A DNA stretch of 64,000 nucleotides from Diphasiastrum complanatum (GCA_029204225.1 CM055094.1:9095234-9159233), one strand, 5' to 3'. Positions 10,228-23,399 are shown, counted from the stretch's first letter. Program-made: numbers and translations. Notes: a model not told the origin generated them from the sequence alone.

Positions 10228-13200
10228 AACTGCTTCTATCCTTAGAAGCTCTCTAAACAAAAAAGAATAACATGAACAATTCTTTTAATTCTCAATATCA
10301 ACATAGAAAATCATTATCCTTAGTCTAACTTTTACATAAAACAAGTACTTAGAGATAATCCTATTTTCCAAGTGATAATCTCTGCACTGGAGTACAACTC
10401 AGGTTTGAAAAGTACACTAAGCGATAAACTTTTCCATCTAAGTTACATTCACCTCAAGTTAGTAACATGTAAAGCACTTACATGAAACACTGGGTGAAAT
10501 AACCTAACTTAAGAGATTAAAGTTAAAGAAATAATAAAATAATTATAATTACAGTTTGAAATTATCTACAACTCTGATAGATAATTCATAAGCTTTCAAG
10601 TACAAATATCCTTAGAATCCAAATTCTAAGATATGATGATTCATTCAATTAGAATTTCTAGGAGAATCATTAAGATATAGAATGATTAAAACTCAACTCT
10701 GAGTATCTCAGATACTCTTTTGAGTTAAATGCTCTTGTTTCTAGCACAAATGTCAGAAAATAACATTCATTCATCTTAATAGACTTGTCTGTCTCCTATG
10801 GTAATTGGAGATCCAATCAAATGAAAAACTGTACTCAAACATCTGTAGACCATAAACTGTAGCAAAATAACATCCACTAGATAAATTAAATTCTCCACAA
10901 ATAAAATACTTATCTTGTGAGAATGTTTGTGAGATCCATAGGTTCTCAAATAAAAATGCTGGAGTAGAGAAATTCAAAACACTGATTCAAATTCTTACTC
11001 AATTAATAGATCAAGAATTAATCATTACACTTAAGAATCATCACAATTCCGTATAATCCTCTAACAATAATTAAATATCTATTTATGATCCGCCAGTCAT
11101 AAATATTTAGATTCGTATGATTCGTCAATTATAATTTTTTGGAATCCAAAATCATACTTAATCATTTACAAGATACTTGAGTATATGTCCAACATAACTC
11201 AGGAAAAATAAGAATCATTCCAAAATCTTTCCACTAAAAAAATACTGGATTTAGGAATACTTTCAAAACACGATTCTTTAATTGAAGTGCAAGATTCAAG
11301 CTCTATAAACAACTGGTAATTAAAGACTGAACGCATACCAAAATGACAATCATCTTCAACTACAAAAAACCTTAAGATTACAATCCAAAATCACATCTAG
11401 ATACCCAAAGTCCTACTGAAAATCAATTCAGTTATTATTTTTGGATTCGTTATTCAATTTAGCGCTTTGGGATACAATCACAAATGAGTATTTATCAAAA
11501 CAATATTTGATCATATGTTTATGTTCACCGACTAGGTTAAGAGCACCAAATAACTCTAGTAACCAGGAATACACAGTAGATTCATACAAGATTAATCGTG
11601 CACATATGTGAATAATCTCACTATGACCCAGTACATAAACACATTCTTATCTGGCAAATTCCTCCAGAACCCACATATGTTACTCACATATATCTCACTG
11701 AGATCTTGTAACTCATCTACAAAATATTTTCTATTTCTCATGAGTAAATAACATATCCAAGTAATCTCTAAGACGAATAGTATTCACTCTCAACAAGTTT
11801 CCAATCCAACTTACCTCTAATAGCATAATTTCTTCCACTCAATCAACCCCTCTCTGATCCTAGTACTAAGACTAAGATTAGGTTGATTCAATACAGAACT
11901 CTCAGACTTAAATTCTGGTCAAACCTACTTCTATTCCAATAGTAACCTTTGATCTTTTATTGTACTACTTATAGAAAATGATTCAAATCTCAAACTTGTT
12001 CCAGATTGTCCACACAATCTCTAGAGAATTTCTCTTCTTTGAAAAGTTCCAATTAGGCATCTTACTCTGAATCTATCCAAAATTACTCCTAGAAAAATCT
12101 CATTTCTATACCACAACTGGTTTTTCTTTTGAACACTATGCAACTCACAGATTTCCAAATAAAAATTTATTCCACCACTTCACCCCTCCCTTTAAAGAAA
12201 TTATCAATTTCAATAAAAAGTAACTAGAAAGATGATATATGAAAATATCCAAATCCAAGAAAAGTCAGTAATAAAGTAAAGGATTCACTTCATTACAACC
12301 AGAACTTCTCCTTCAAATATTTTCAATCTAAGTGATAGAAGCTATTATTCTATCGAAATCCATTTATGCAACAGAGATATTCTAGGTTTAAGAAAATGAA
12401 ACATTTTAATCTTAGAATTTATCTGAATTCCAAGTCTATTCACACAAGTAGTAATTTATATGACATAACAATCTCTCAGAAGAATAACTTCATGTTTGAA
12501 AGAATCATATAAATCAGTCTGATATCTTATATTTGAGAATTACTAAGAAGTAAATGATTAATTAAAAAAATTAGAAATAGATTTGAGGGCCTCTAATTTT
12601 GTAAATAATGAGATACCACATTAGGATCTAGATTAAACCTCAAAAATTTTCGAAATACTCCACATTTGATCGAATGGTTTTCTTTTTTCCCATATCGCGA
12701 CTAGGTACTAAAACACACCATTGATCATCAAATCTTTACAGTCCTAGAATTTTCTTTCCAAAATTATTGATGTCCCATACCATCAACTTTTTCTTCCAAA
12801 AAATCCTTAACTGTCTTATCTGATTTTCTAGAGATCCACTGATCATCTAACTATCCTATAATCACTATAGGATATTATCTCTTGTTCCCAAACATTGGAA
12901 AATCCATTTATGTGGATGATTAGCATGCCTATCAGATGGATACCACAAATCCACATCTAACCATGTGACTTAAACAAAAGAATTAACATGGTTTCACATT
13001 ATATTATAATCTTTCCATGTTAGTTATAAGCTTTCAAATCCTACTGATGCATCAAAACTAGGGACAAGCTTCACTGAACTAACAGATCCAATGTAATCCA
13101 CGTATCAGATTCCCCTTCTAACATCACAATTGACATCCAAAACTGCGGATAACTCAATGGTTACAAAGATAACATTTATTAATTTAATTAAATGAATTTA

Positions 13201-14600
13201 ATCCAGGAAATTAATATCCAATATTAAGCAATCATTTACAGGGATTACTGAAATCCTAACTGCAAAATACATTTTTCGATCACACTTACTACATCTGATG
13301 TCCACTCTTCTTCTCTCAGAATTTTCATTTCACTGAAAATCTATTTCAACTAAGGTACCAAGATGACGTAACGACATTAGTAAATGTTTAAAAATTAATT
13401 ACTGTAGAAAAAAATCTAAAACAATTTCATTTTCGTCCTATACCCGGACTGAATATCCGATATATCAAAAATCATTTACTAGTATGTGAAACAGTACTAG
13501 TTTGATCTTTTGAATATAATTCACCATAGGATTTTACTGAAAATGAAATCAATTATGTAATTCCTATTATTACAAATTTTTTAATAAAATTGGACAAATT
13601 TTTTATATTGATTGGTTTGGCATTACCCATTAATATTGACAAAACCTATCCAAACACAATATATGAAATTACATGAATGAAAATCCCACCAATAGGATTT
13701 TAGTACTTCTTGAACCGTATCCAATCAGATTTTCACTGTCTAGATAAAGAATACTGTTGCCAGTCATTCAATCTGTTCATTTTATATCGTGTGACGATTT
13801 TAATTCAAATTTGATAAGTATCTTGCACAAATGTTCACTTGACTGATTTCTAGCGATCAGAATCGATTAGAAAACTATCAGACAAGTAACTGATTTCAAA
13901 TTTTAATCAAATTGAAATTCAACAAAAAAAAAAATTCAAATTTTAACTTTCAATCTGAAAGTTTTCAATTCCAAAAGTTTAAAAAAATGACAATACAGGA
14001 AAAACTGTCGGCAAATTCATTGCGGTTCCTTTTGTCAATTTTAACTTATGTATTATCGGGAAATAATTTAGACTTAGTGAAAACATTGTGACTAATTCTG
14101 ACTGATAAACTTAGTATAATCAATTCCCTAATCTAAACCAATTTCATAGATAACAAAAAAAATGACCAAAATTTCGATTTTTTTTAGAAATCTCAATTTT
14201 TACTTTATTTTATATAATTCAAAAATTTTGACGAAAATACTGTTAGTACAAAAGACAATCGAAATCAAAAAATTAAAACACTGTCCGATTTCTCATATTA
14301 CTAACCCAATGTCAATTGGCATGCAAAGCACACTACATCAGTCACAAACGGCATTCCAGAATTTTTTACGTAAACTTCAGTTGTACAAAATTTGTCAGCC
14401 AATATCACTGATTTGTGACCCAACTGTTAGAGCACATGTGTATGACCACTCAAATCGATTGTAAATCCATCATGCATGTCAGAATCACTCTGAGAATCAG
14501 CATGCAAACAATCCATGCAAGCACAATACTACAAATTAGGGAAATGACTGGCATGCAATCAAAACAATTTCAGATTTTGCCAATTTTACTCACAAAACTG
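10228..14600. other. 4.4-kb AT-rich stretch without genes
   Basis: No frame with any recognisable domain occurs. A small perfect hairpin (GCTTCTA-TCCT-TAGAAGC) sits at 10232-10249. Frames at 10771-10977 and 14162-14615 have low-complexity composition and no motif. The region could be the decayed interior of a large non-coding LTR element, since a PPT and LTR start lie at its left edge. Confidence 0.4.
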
Positions 14601-14611
14601 CAAAATTTCAG

Positions 14612-14762
14612 ATGATCATAACTTTGGCTACAAGACACCAAATTGGGTGCTGTAAAGCTCAGTACAGAGGGAGACCAAGTGAACAAGATGCTTGCCACAT
14701 CAACCTGCCACCTAGGATTCACACGTGCGAGATTAGAGTGTCATAAAATCTATAGTAGGGCA
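14612..14762 (+). repeat. Dispersed repeat, copy A
   Basis: Starting at ATAACTTTGGCTACAAGACA and running to ATTTCC, this stretch matches 60,495-60,645 in the same orientation with substitutions and small gaps. It includes a CACACGTGCGAG/CACATGTGCGAG box. Both copies are preceded by GCATGCAATCA-type sequence and a CAAAATTT-rich stretch. Confidence 0.65.
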
Positions 14763-15285
14763 CATTTCCACAAGACAAAATTATGCAAAAATGTGCAAAC
14801 ACTCATTCTAGCCCAAATTTGATGTTACCAACAGTCTTAAACAATCAATTAGACTTCCATGAAGCATCCATATTGATCCTAAGATGTAGTATAGGTTGAG
14901 AACAAAGATTTTTTGATTTGTAGAAGTCAAAATAGCTTCAAACTTGATGGAGATGGTGCATAAGCCACCGGCCATCAATTTACAGGCCTGATAGCTTGAT
15001 TGGAAGGTAAAAAGAAATGCTAATCGTGTTGTAAAGAGTTTCTTATGGATTTGGAAAGATCCATCCCCGAAAAATCACCAAAAATGGTCATTTCTTGAGC
15101 TTTTTTGACTTCCTACAAGCTCAATTGTTAGAATTCTTGGCTCTTACTTCAGAGAAAGCTTCAAAAGACTCTAATTCACCTCTTTACAAACTCTACATGG
15201 CGTTTTACAACCAACTACTATCCAACTTTACGAAAAAAACAAGCAAAAATGATGATTTTTGACTATTTTTCGATTTTCTCATCAC

Positions 15286-15357
15286 AATAAAGTGGAATTT
15301 CATGAAGGAAGAGGAGAGAGTAATAAAGTGGAATTTCACGAAGGAAGAGGAGAGAGT
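15286..15357 (+). repeat. 36-bp tandem duplication
   Basis: The unit beginning AATAAAGTGGAATTTCAYGA occurs twice back to back (15286 and 15322) with one difference, and ends in GAAGAGGAGAGAGT. Confidence 0.85.
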
Positions 15358-15989
15358 GTGATGAGCATTTTCGTGAAATGAGCGCTGTTTCGATCATCAC
15401 TGATCTATCCATCTCCGATTTTCTGTCTGTTTTGCTGCGTGTCACCGTTTGTGAGGATATTGTCACCTTCTTGAATGTATTTCACGATATTGTTGCAGAG
15501 CAGTGCATTGAGCAGTACGCTGGTAATAAGCATCAGAGGAGTAGTGCAGCACATGATTGTATGACGACAGCCTCATCTATCTGCTTGCTGACCTCGACAA
15601 AACAGTAGCAGTGTCATTCTCTAGATACACCTCTGGTTCCAACCATCAACGAGACAAATCCTGCAAGCTAGGATTTATCACCTCATTCATTATCTCGATT
15701 ATCAGAGGAGTGGAAACAGAAGCTCAGAAAGAGGAATTTTGAGGAGAGAAGTCATGTTTTGCATCGTTGACGAGCAACGCTTGAGCAGGATAGCTGCATT
15801 GTTACGGCTAGAGAGGAGAAAGCAGTACGAGATACTCTACAACGGACATCTGAGCCACCATCAAATGCTCCCTCTCCTCTCCATCACAATGTCATTAATC
15901 TGCAGACAGGTCTGAGATTTAGTTGGATCAAAAGATTTGGAATCAGAACTTTGCGATGAAGCACCGGTGCGGATGTGATGGAAGGAAGT

Positions 15990-16240
15990 TCAATCTTGTT
16001 TTAACAAGGAGCATGAAATTGTTTTAAGGAACCCGTCAATCGAATTTCTACTTCCTTCCTGCAATATAAAGGGACGGGTTGGGAAGTGCAGAGAATGTGC
16101 TATTGGCAATGGACATTGGAGTCACTGAGCGGCTCTCCCGTATGAGCTTCCTATGAACCAGAGTCTGGGTTTCACACGCACATCTAGCTTGGAGTTAGTC
16201 CATGCTGACTACAGCCTTGCGGAAGAGACGAGTTAGTATA
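15990..16240 (+). pseudogene. Possible copia GAG-pre-integrase/integrase scrap
   Basis: One plus-strand frame reads KCRECAIGNGH and, after a stop, TSSLELVHADYS. A CxxCAxGK/N knuckle followed about 35 residues later by a LELVHADxxGP-like strand with the first catalytic Asp is the layout of copia GAG-pre-integrase plus the integrase start. The rest is lost. The match is short and could be chance, but the spacing is right. Confidence 0.4.
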
Positions 16241-16259
16241 TCATGCCGACGTTGAAGAA

Positions 16260-17475
16260 TAAATCCAGCAGAGGCTTGCAACCACAACCTTCTCAGGTTG
16301 TGCTGATGAATAGGAGATCTAGCCTATCTAACCTTCATCGTTACTACGAAGCACCAGAGAGAAAGAGAAGAGAATGGACAACCATTGATCCCTCAGCGTA
16401 GCAGAAGCGCACCCGCCATTACCACGTAGCAGAACACGATTTGAAGCACAAAAACCATAGAAGATATAAACTCATGACTTCGGGTTTTTTCACGGCACAC
16501 CGATCCGTTGTTTCACAAGAGGTATAAATTTCTCACCTTCTTATTAAAGCATATCGGTTTCCCATTCGTAAGTTGGTGTGTTGTGTGATATGAAGTTGTT
16601 TTGTAAAATACCGTCCTCATGACTAACCTAGCACCATTTTGAGATTGCCTTGACTACTGTTCAATTAGCATGGTTAGGAGTTTTTGATAAGTAGCATGCT
16701 AATTGTATTTCCGCATATTAGGCTTATAATTATCGAAGATCGAGAGTTCTGAGTATATGGTGTTCAGTTACAAAGCTAGTCTTGATATTAGCGGTTTTTG
16801 CGTATGAGTAAGTCAGTGACCCGATCTCTTTGAAACACAAGAGTGGGCCATCATCATGTGTGGTTGAAATACACCACCTCGGTTAGGGGTCAGCTTAGTC
16901 ACATCCGCCGTTGAAACTGCCTAGCGAAATAACTAGGCCTAACGGTTGGCACAATACCACCGCCTATCAAACAAGGCGACGCGTATAACTAACACCCCCA
17001 CATTGCACGACAAGTAACATAGGGATGACATCCTATTTCTATTTTGGTGTATGTGTATTGGCTTCATTTCGTGTGCTTTAAAATTGTTGATTGAGTGCTC
17101 AGAGACATCTTACGAAAATTATAAACACCACCCTCTTTACCACGCACAGTCATATGATTGATTTAAGATCCTAAACTCTGACGGAACGTGTTCACACTAC
17201 ATGGGAAGAGCTAGGGGAGGGAAGCCAGGGAGCTAGGATTATCACCTTCACCTAGAGCTACGATATGAGAAGACAGGATCAATACGATCAAGAATGATGC
17301 TAAAACTTCTTATAGTCGTGCCTCTGGGGGCCTGAAAAACCCTCATCCGACTGGGGAGCACGGGGTGATTGAGATGGCTCTCGGGATTGGAAGCGGCATC
17401 TCTCAATCACTCGCGTAAGGGCAGTGTGGGCCCTTCCCCTGTAGGGCTTCCTGGCGAGACCAATTCCCGGTCAGG
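16260..17475. other. Non-coding, locally GC-richer island
   Basis: No frame of interest. The part at 16,860-17,475 is clearly richer in GC than its surroundings and holds a long imperfect hairpin (GTGATTGAGATG ... CATCTCTCAATCAC, about 17,367-17,412). It borders the chromovirus RNase H remnant and may be non-coding retroelement sequence. I find no tRNA or rRNA signature. Confidence 0.35.
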
Positions 17476-17479
17476 AATT

Positions 17480-19190
17480 TTCCCATATCAGACTTGTTAG
17501 CAATTGTTCATTCCTTGAAATTTTGACAACATCATATATATGGAGCCAGATTTGAAGTTTTGATGGATCATCATACTCTTCAATATTTCTGTGATGCTAC
17601 AAATTTAAAGGGGAGGCAAGCTAGATGGGCTGAGCTGATGTAAATCTTTGACTTTTCTATACGTTACTGTAAAGGAAGTCAAAATACTCTAGCGGATGCT
17701 TTGAGTAGGTTACCGGTTGTTAATCAGTTGTGCTTTACTGTTATAAAACCAGAGTTGTTTCAGTCTCTTCAAGGACTATATGAGTCTGATCCTTATTTTG
17801 GAAAGTATTGGCAACAACTACTTTCAGGGGTCAATTCAGGTCTGCAAGATTCCTCGAATCAGGGAAAGACTGAAACGAGTTCTCTAATTTGAAACAGAAT
17901 TTTGTTTCGTAAAGGAAAGGTATGTGTACCGGAAAATGACATTATAAGGGTCCAAATATTACATGAGTGTCATGATAGTCCATGCACAAGACATCCGGGT
18001 ATACAAAGAACACTTGACTTAGTTCGAAGGCAATTTTGGTGGCCTAAGATGAAAAGTCAGGTAGAGGCCTATGTACTTAGATGTACTACGTGCCAGATAA
18101 ATAAAGCAGAGAGGCTAAAAGCTAGTGGCCTATTACATCATTTAGATATTCCTACCGGAAAGTGAGAAAGTATTTTGTGGCTAGGCTTCCGCGTACAGGG
18201 AAGGGTTACGATCGGTTTGGGTTATTGTTGACAAACTTACGAAGTTTGCTCAATTTATCCCAACAAAAACTACGGTTAAAGCTTCAGTACTAGCTAAACT
18301 GTTTGTTGAGAAGCTTTTTTGACTATACGGGCTGCCTTGGGATATTGTCAATGGCCATGACCCAAAATTCACTCGGAATTTTTGGCAAGCAGAATTTGAA
18401 ACGTTGGAAACAACTTTAAGTATGAGTTCTACAGATAATCCAAAATCAGACGGTCAAACGGAAAGGACCAATCAGACGATGGAGGATATGCTTCGAGTAT
18501 ATGTGGGCCATCGGTAGTCTGATTGGGAATAGTACCTTCCACTAGTGGAATTTGCATATAACAATGCAAAATATTCAGTGACTGCCCTTTGATGCTTATG
18601 TATGGTTTGCAACCTCGATCACCAGTTAGTGTTGACATGAAAAACCTACGGGTGCAAGCCGCAGCTAATTTCCTTGATATGCAAGAAATGTTACAACTGG
18701 CTATAGATAGCATAAGAAGTGCCCAGGACAGGGCAAGACACTATGCTGATCTATCTCGGAAGCACAAGGTATTCATGGTCAATGACTGGGTGTTTTTGAG
18801 AGTCCCTTGTCATTGTAGGGGCTTGAAAACTGGTAAGTGTGGAAAGTTGGCGCCTAGGTATTGCGGTCCTTTTAAGGTCATCCAAGTGATAAACAAGGTC
18901 GCATACAAACTAGACCTTTCAGTTAACATTGGAATTCATCATGTTTTCCATGTTAGTAAGTTAAAACCCTCGTTAGGGGTTGGGGAGACCCTGCTCCCTG
19001 TGGAAGATCTAGTGGAACTTCTTTGTGATGAGTTTGTGAGTGGACCACCTGAACCCGAGGGGATTGTTAATAGCCGGCAGAGGACTCTACGGAGTGGAGT
19101 GCTTCAGGAATTTTTAGTCAGGTGGAGGGGCAAATTATAAGAGGAGGATACTTGGGAAAAGGAGGCTGATCTCCAGAAGAATTTTCCATA
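17480..19190 (+). pseudogene. Chromovirus (Ty3/gypsy) RNase H, integrase and chromodomain
   Basis: The order is that of a plant chromovirus pol end. The RNase H tail has DHHTLQYFCD and GSQNTLADALSRLP (about 17,565-17,715). The integrase zinc finger (17,902-18,165) has HECHDSP...H and CTTCQ, giving the HHCC set. The core at 18,170-18,590 is frameshifted, and its catalytic residues cannot be followed. The integrase C-terminus (18,589-19,140) has DRARHYADLSRKHKVF, DWVFLRV and LAPRYCGPFKVI, the GPY-type module, then FHVSKLKP. It ends in a chromodomain-like segment (QEFLVRWRGK, stop, EEDTWEKEADL). In related elements the chromodomain guides insertion into heterochromatin. Stops and shifts make this copy dead. 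A polypurine tract and LTR start follow at 19,220-19,232. Confidence 0.85.
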
Positions 19191-19219
19191 TTTTTTTCTA
19201 CTAGAAAAAATTTAAGTTT

Positions 19220-19930
19220 AGGGGGAAGGAATGTTACATACCTATGTAACTAGCAGTACTTCGGATATCTATGGGTCCATTTAGCATTGGGGGCTGGATG
19301 GCAAGTGACCCTTGGATAAGGGATATTTTTAAGATTAAGGGTAGGTGCCTTAGATTAAGGTACTAGTGTCCTTGGATAAGGGCAAGTAGGTGTCTATGCC
19401 TTGGATGGAGGTATGGAACCTAGAGAGGTATTAGAAAGTCATTGGATGACTATATTTCTAAACCTTGGGCCTCAAACTTGAACCATATTACTTTATTGGT
19501 CTTGGACCAAAGTATACTTGCACAACTGGGGCAATGGGTCCTAGTAGGAGGGCGCCCTCCTAAAGGATCCATTGAATTTCAAGGTCCACAAGAATAGTAA
19601 TCAAAGAGTCATAAGTAATGGAAGATGTCTGATGACCTTCCATAAGCCTATGGAGGCTCTTGAACTCCTCTAGGCCTCTCTCTTTCTCATTGGATGTGCA
19701 TGGAACTCCATAGTGTATTGGAGAGAACTAAATGCCATCTATATAAGAGGAGTAGGGCACCCATTGGGAGAGAGAGATCTCTTTTGCTTACCTTGCTTAT
19801 GCTCTAGTGTGGCTACTAGTGTGTAGAGTAATTCTTTTGTGTAGTATGCTAAAGGTTTGGATCTTGCTTATGGTATCAAACATAAGTAGGGTTTGGATCT
19901 TGAGTATGCTACGGATTGTTGTGATATTCT
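19220..19930 (+). repeat. Polypurine tract and 3' LTR start of the chromovirus
   Basis: The tract AGGGGGAAGGAA (19,220-19,231) is followed by TGTTACATACC, the LTR start at 19,232. A TATA-like CTATATAAGAGG lies near 19,739. The 3' end is not resolved because no TSD or matching LTR is present; the end given is approximate. The order integrase, chromodomain, PPT, LTR supports the assignment. Confidence 0.65.
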
Positions 19931-20230
19931 TGTGATTTGTTTATGGTTAGCAAGGGGGTGCTAGATAGGTCTTGCTTGGAGCTTGGAGCTTGGATCTAGC
20001 TATGGTTGGGTGGTGAATACTTGAGGCCAGCTTGTTATGTCCATTTGTGTTTAAGAGTAGGGACATAGGTGGAGGAGAGATCCTTGGAGGCTTGCAGATC
20101 CTTACTTGCAGGTAGAGGCATCCTAGCTTGGAATTGGAGAAGCATCTTGGAGCTTGCAGGTTGTTTGGAGGACATTTGGAGGCTCTACCTTGGATTTGGA
20201 GGACTTTCTCCCTTCTACTTGTTAAAGAAT

Positions 20231-20579
20231 GCCCTTGGTTGAGAACGTGACAAAAGTCTTTGGTCGCAATTTGACAAAAGTCTTCAGTTGAGATTTGAAT
20301 AAATGCCCTCGGTTGAGATCGTGACGGAAGTCTTTGGTCGAGATCTGACAAAAGTCTTCGATCGAGATTGTAACGAAAGTATTCAGTCAACATCGGACTA
20401 AAAACACTCATTCGAGACAAGACTGAAATTCTTCGGTTGAGATGTCAACTAAGTGGCTCGGTCGACATGTCAATGAAAACACTCAATTGAGATTTGATCG
20501 ATAAGTATCGGTTGAGATTTAAACTCAAGACTTGGTTGAGATATTTATGGTAGTGACTCGGTCGAGAGTTGTCATGTGG
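20231..20579. repeat. 25-bp minisatellite, about 14 units (array 1)
   Basis: A degenerate unit of about 25 bp, roughly (T/C)CGGT(T/C)GAGAT followed by a TGACAAAAGT-like half, repeats about 14 times. A second array of the same unit is at 45,541-45,868. The 157-codon minus-strand frame at 19,947-20,420 is a by-product of this array. Isolated units also occur downstream near 20,670. Confidence 0.85.
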
Positions 20580-21762
20580 TCTAAATGGAAAATGCAACAA
20601 GGCTCAGACATGAGTCGTGGAATTTGGCCAGGTAAGGAGCGTGAGTGACGCAGTGAAAAACGAAACTGTACCTCGGTCAAGACCAGACTGACGAGCTCTA
20701 TGAAGATGTCATGCGTGAGACTTCAGAGAGATGGTTTGGTAGCATAGATTGGAAAGGTTTGATGATTATAAGTGTTTGTGTAGCGGTAGAAATGGAGCCA
20801 AATATTCACATATTTTAACAAAGAATCTGTGAACACAGATCTTTTGTTTCTTTACTTCTTCTTCTTAGGTGGTTTTCTCTCTAGAATCCGGGTGTTTCTG
20901 TCCGTTTCATGAGGCCAGTTCACTAAGATAGATCTTCTTGCTTAGAACTGTTTTCAACCAGACAGATTTGCCAATTTACTCACTTGCATTCCTAGCCTGT
21001 CAGTGGGATGAAACACTTTCATTCACTTCGGCTACATGCACTTACAATCCATGTAACCAAGCCTTGATCAATACAGATTAGTGTTTTGAACAAGAGAGCA
21101 ATCTACAATTCTGTCTACTAAAATACTCTAAGAAATCAGGGAATGGTATAGCATCAAGATTAAACTACACATCAAAAACAAGAATCAAGAAAACTAACTA
21201 TCTAACAACATACTAGCATCCCAAGAATCAAGAAATACCCATCTCTTGATTTTTGGAATACCCAAGCACAATCAAGGATAGGATTGTTATAGAATATCCA
21301 AGATTTGAGCTACAATCTCAGCCTATTTAGTTTACCTGGATGCTGAAAATTACATAAACAAGAAATAAGAAAACTAATCTACATCTACATTCCACATTGC
21401 AAAGAAAGGATGCAAGAAATCTAAATTATTCCACAACTACAACAAAGAGATCAAAGCATGTTCATAGGAATTTCACTCAAGACAATAGCCATGAACAAGG
21501 AGCTTCCAAATTGCCAATAACTCGTGGAGGATCTTCTTGATTCATGCAAGAGAAATGACAATACAATAAAAGCTCCCTCACAAGAGAGGTGGGCCCTTAA
21601 ATAAACAAGAGGGCTACCCATGTGAAGCCTAAGTGGCTCACTCTAATTAATTTGAGAGGGGTCTACATTTATTTACATTGCCTAGGAATATCACTAGCTC
21701 CTACATGTTCCTTCTCTGGTATTCACCATGTAAGCTCACATAGAAATAACATGTAATCCTAG
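20580..21762. other. No recognisable gene
   Basis: Repetitive-looking, low in open frames. Nothing identifiable. Confidence 0.35.
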
Positions 21763-22095
21763 CTAGTAATCCTCAATTCTTAGTTTCTTCTTGCTCTCCT
21801 CCTTCTGAGACCTCATCAATCTTGGGTGAGAGATGCTCTGTGTTTCCATCTTGGCTCGACATCTGGAGGATTTCCTGAAATTTGCTAGATCATTGGTCTT
21901 GACTTCTTTAGGTAGAATTGGCCAATAGATTTTATTAGGAGCCCTTTCTGGTGCGAATTCTTTCCTGCGCCTTATTGGATAATATGTTGGATTGACACAC
22001 ATGTAAGTTGGTGTAGTGATATATCTCTCAAAAGCATGTGCATTTTCCAACATCATAACACATCGCCACTGAGGATGCGGCTCCAATGCTAACAC
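21763..22095 (-). pseudogene. Unidentified retroelement-like frame (110 codons)
   Basis: A basic, Arg/Lys-rich frame on the same strand as the coiled-coil frame at 22,3xx-23,201 and about 200 bp downstream of its last recognisable part. It has no zinc knuckle or catalytic motif. I list it because position and strand fit a decayed gag-pol leader; the product itself is not recognised. Confidence 0.3.
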
Positions 22096-22329
22096 TCTCT
22101 ACCTGTGAGATTTACAGATCATGAAATCAAGAAGATTGTACCTGCCTCTGTCCTCCCAGTGTGGATATGCTTTGTTGAAGTCCTCTGACATTAACATCTG
22201 TCGACTAGGATTATTCGGCGTGATTCTATGTTGTACCTGTGTACTTGTGGTAAGTGTGGGTGGTGGAGGATTAGGTATAGTTGTGAAAAGTTCACGAAGG
22301 ACTATTGGGTATTTGCGGAGTAGATAAGC

Positions 22330-23201
22330 AGTGGAAGGTGAATAAGGGTGAGTGTTGAGGTGGTGAGGTGGTTGGTCATGTTGTGGTGCGAGTGGTGTGT
22401 CATCAAGCGGGGGTGATGAGGCTTGATAGGTGGTATCAGGGTGAGTGGCAGTGGGGTTAGGCTCTTCGGCTGAGATACCTCATTCGTGGTTTGTGGTAGT
22501 TATCCCTTTCGTGCTTTGAGGTTCCACCATTGCCGAGTGATACCCTAGATTATCCCTTTGCTATCCTGTGTAGCGTGAAGGTCCACGACTATCATTTTCT
22601 GCATTCTATTGTCTATGATGTTTGGTCCATGCCTCTTGATGCTCTGTGTGTAATGCTAGTAGCTGCTGGCATAATGTTTTTAGTTGTTCTTCTAGCTCTT
22701 CAATCCATGCGTTGAGCATAGTTTGATTGGCTAGAGTGGCCTGCTACAATTGTTGTGCTTGCGTCTGGTTCGCCATCAGTACCTGAGTTAACTTCTGATA
22801 TGAAGTGAGAGGTATTACGGTGCCCTCCGGGATTGGTGGTGCTTGGAACTGGTTGAAATCAATCTATTGAATATTACCCATCATAGTGGCCCGTAAGTTC
22901 TTGTGGCTTTGTCGTTCAATATTTTCAGGATCTTGATGAAATCATCCCTGCGTTGTAAGCGTGCGTGACCATCTCTGTTTATTCGGTGCAGCTCTTTGAG
23001 GTCAGCCATGAGTTTTCTTTCTTTGTTTTTTAATTGAGTGACCTCTTGTTCTAATTTTGTGGAATAAATTTTCCATTCTTGTACCTTGTTTGTCAGCTGC
23101 ACGTTTTTCTCTTGTGAGAAGTTGCACCAATTCTGATGCTCATTGATTGAAGTGTAGAGGTAATGCACGACATCAATCTGAGCATTGATGGCCCGTTGCA
23201 C
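22330..23201 (-). pseudogene. Coiled-coil gag-like protein of an LTR element, decayed
   Basis: The 5' part (23,201-22,881) codes for a charged heptad-like helix (KLEQEVTQLKNKERKLMADL). After a stop, the same reading continues with PPIPEGTVIPLTSYQKLTQV, a Gln-rich part and another helix (WIEELEEQLKTLCQQLLAL), then a Pro/Thr/His-rich tail. A long coiled coil followed by a Pro-rich tail occurs in the first ORF of some plant gypsy elements. An LTR-like stretch on the same strand lies directly upstream (23.4-23.9 kb), which supports a gag position. No CCHC knuckle is seen, so the assignment is by context. Confidence 0.4.
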
Positions 23202-23289
23202 ATTCTCTGGAAGATACTGCCACTCCCTAATAGGAGGATACTATTGAGAGGCAGATGCATTTAGCTTAAAAGTATCCCCTATCATGCTA

Positions 23290-23372
23290 CGGCTCCCAAC
23301 TAGCACGAGTTATGGCTTCTCCCAACTAACCCTCACTAAGGCTTTGCCCAACTAGCATGGATATGGATGCAA
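23290..23372 (-). repeat. 28-bp triplicated motif
   Basis: On the minus strand CTAGTTGGGAGAAGCC-like units recur three times with about 28-bp spacing. It may mark the leader or PBS region of the minus-strand LTR element, but no clear PBS is visible. Confidence 0.55.
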
Positions 23373-23399
23373 AAAAGATAACAATGAGCATGGTGGTGA

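Noticed and set aside
16860-17475. Possible rRNA or organellar insertion because of higher GC
   Set aside because: No recognisable rRNA core, tRNA or plastid gene segment.
19871-19881. TGGTATCAAAC as a primer binding site after the chromovirus LTR
   Set aside because: The sequence before it ends in CTTA and not CA, and no internal region follows.
19947-20420. 157-codon minus-strand open frame
   Set aside because: It lies in the 25-bp minisatellite. The repeated RLLSDLDQRLPS-like residues mirror the DNA unit and no domain is present.
20231-20579. CRISPR-like array appearance
   Set aside because: Units are adjacent and degenerate without unique spacers, in a plant nuclear context; it is a minisatellite.
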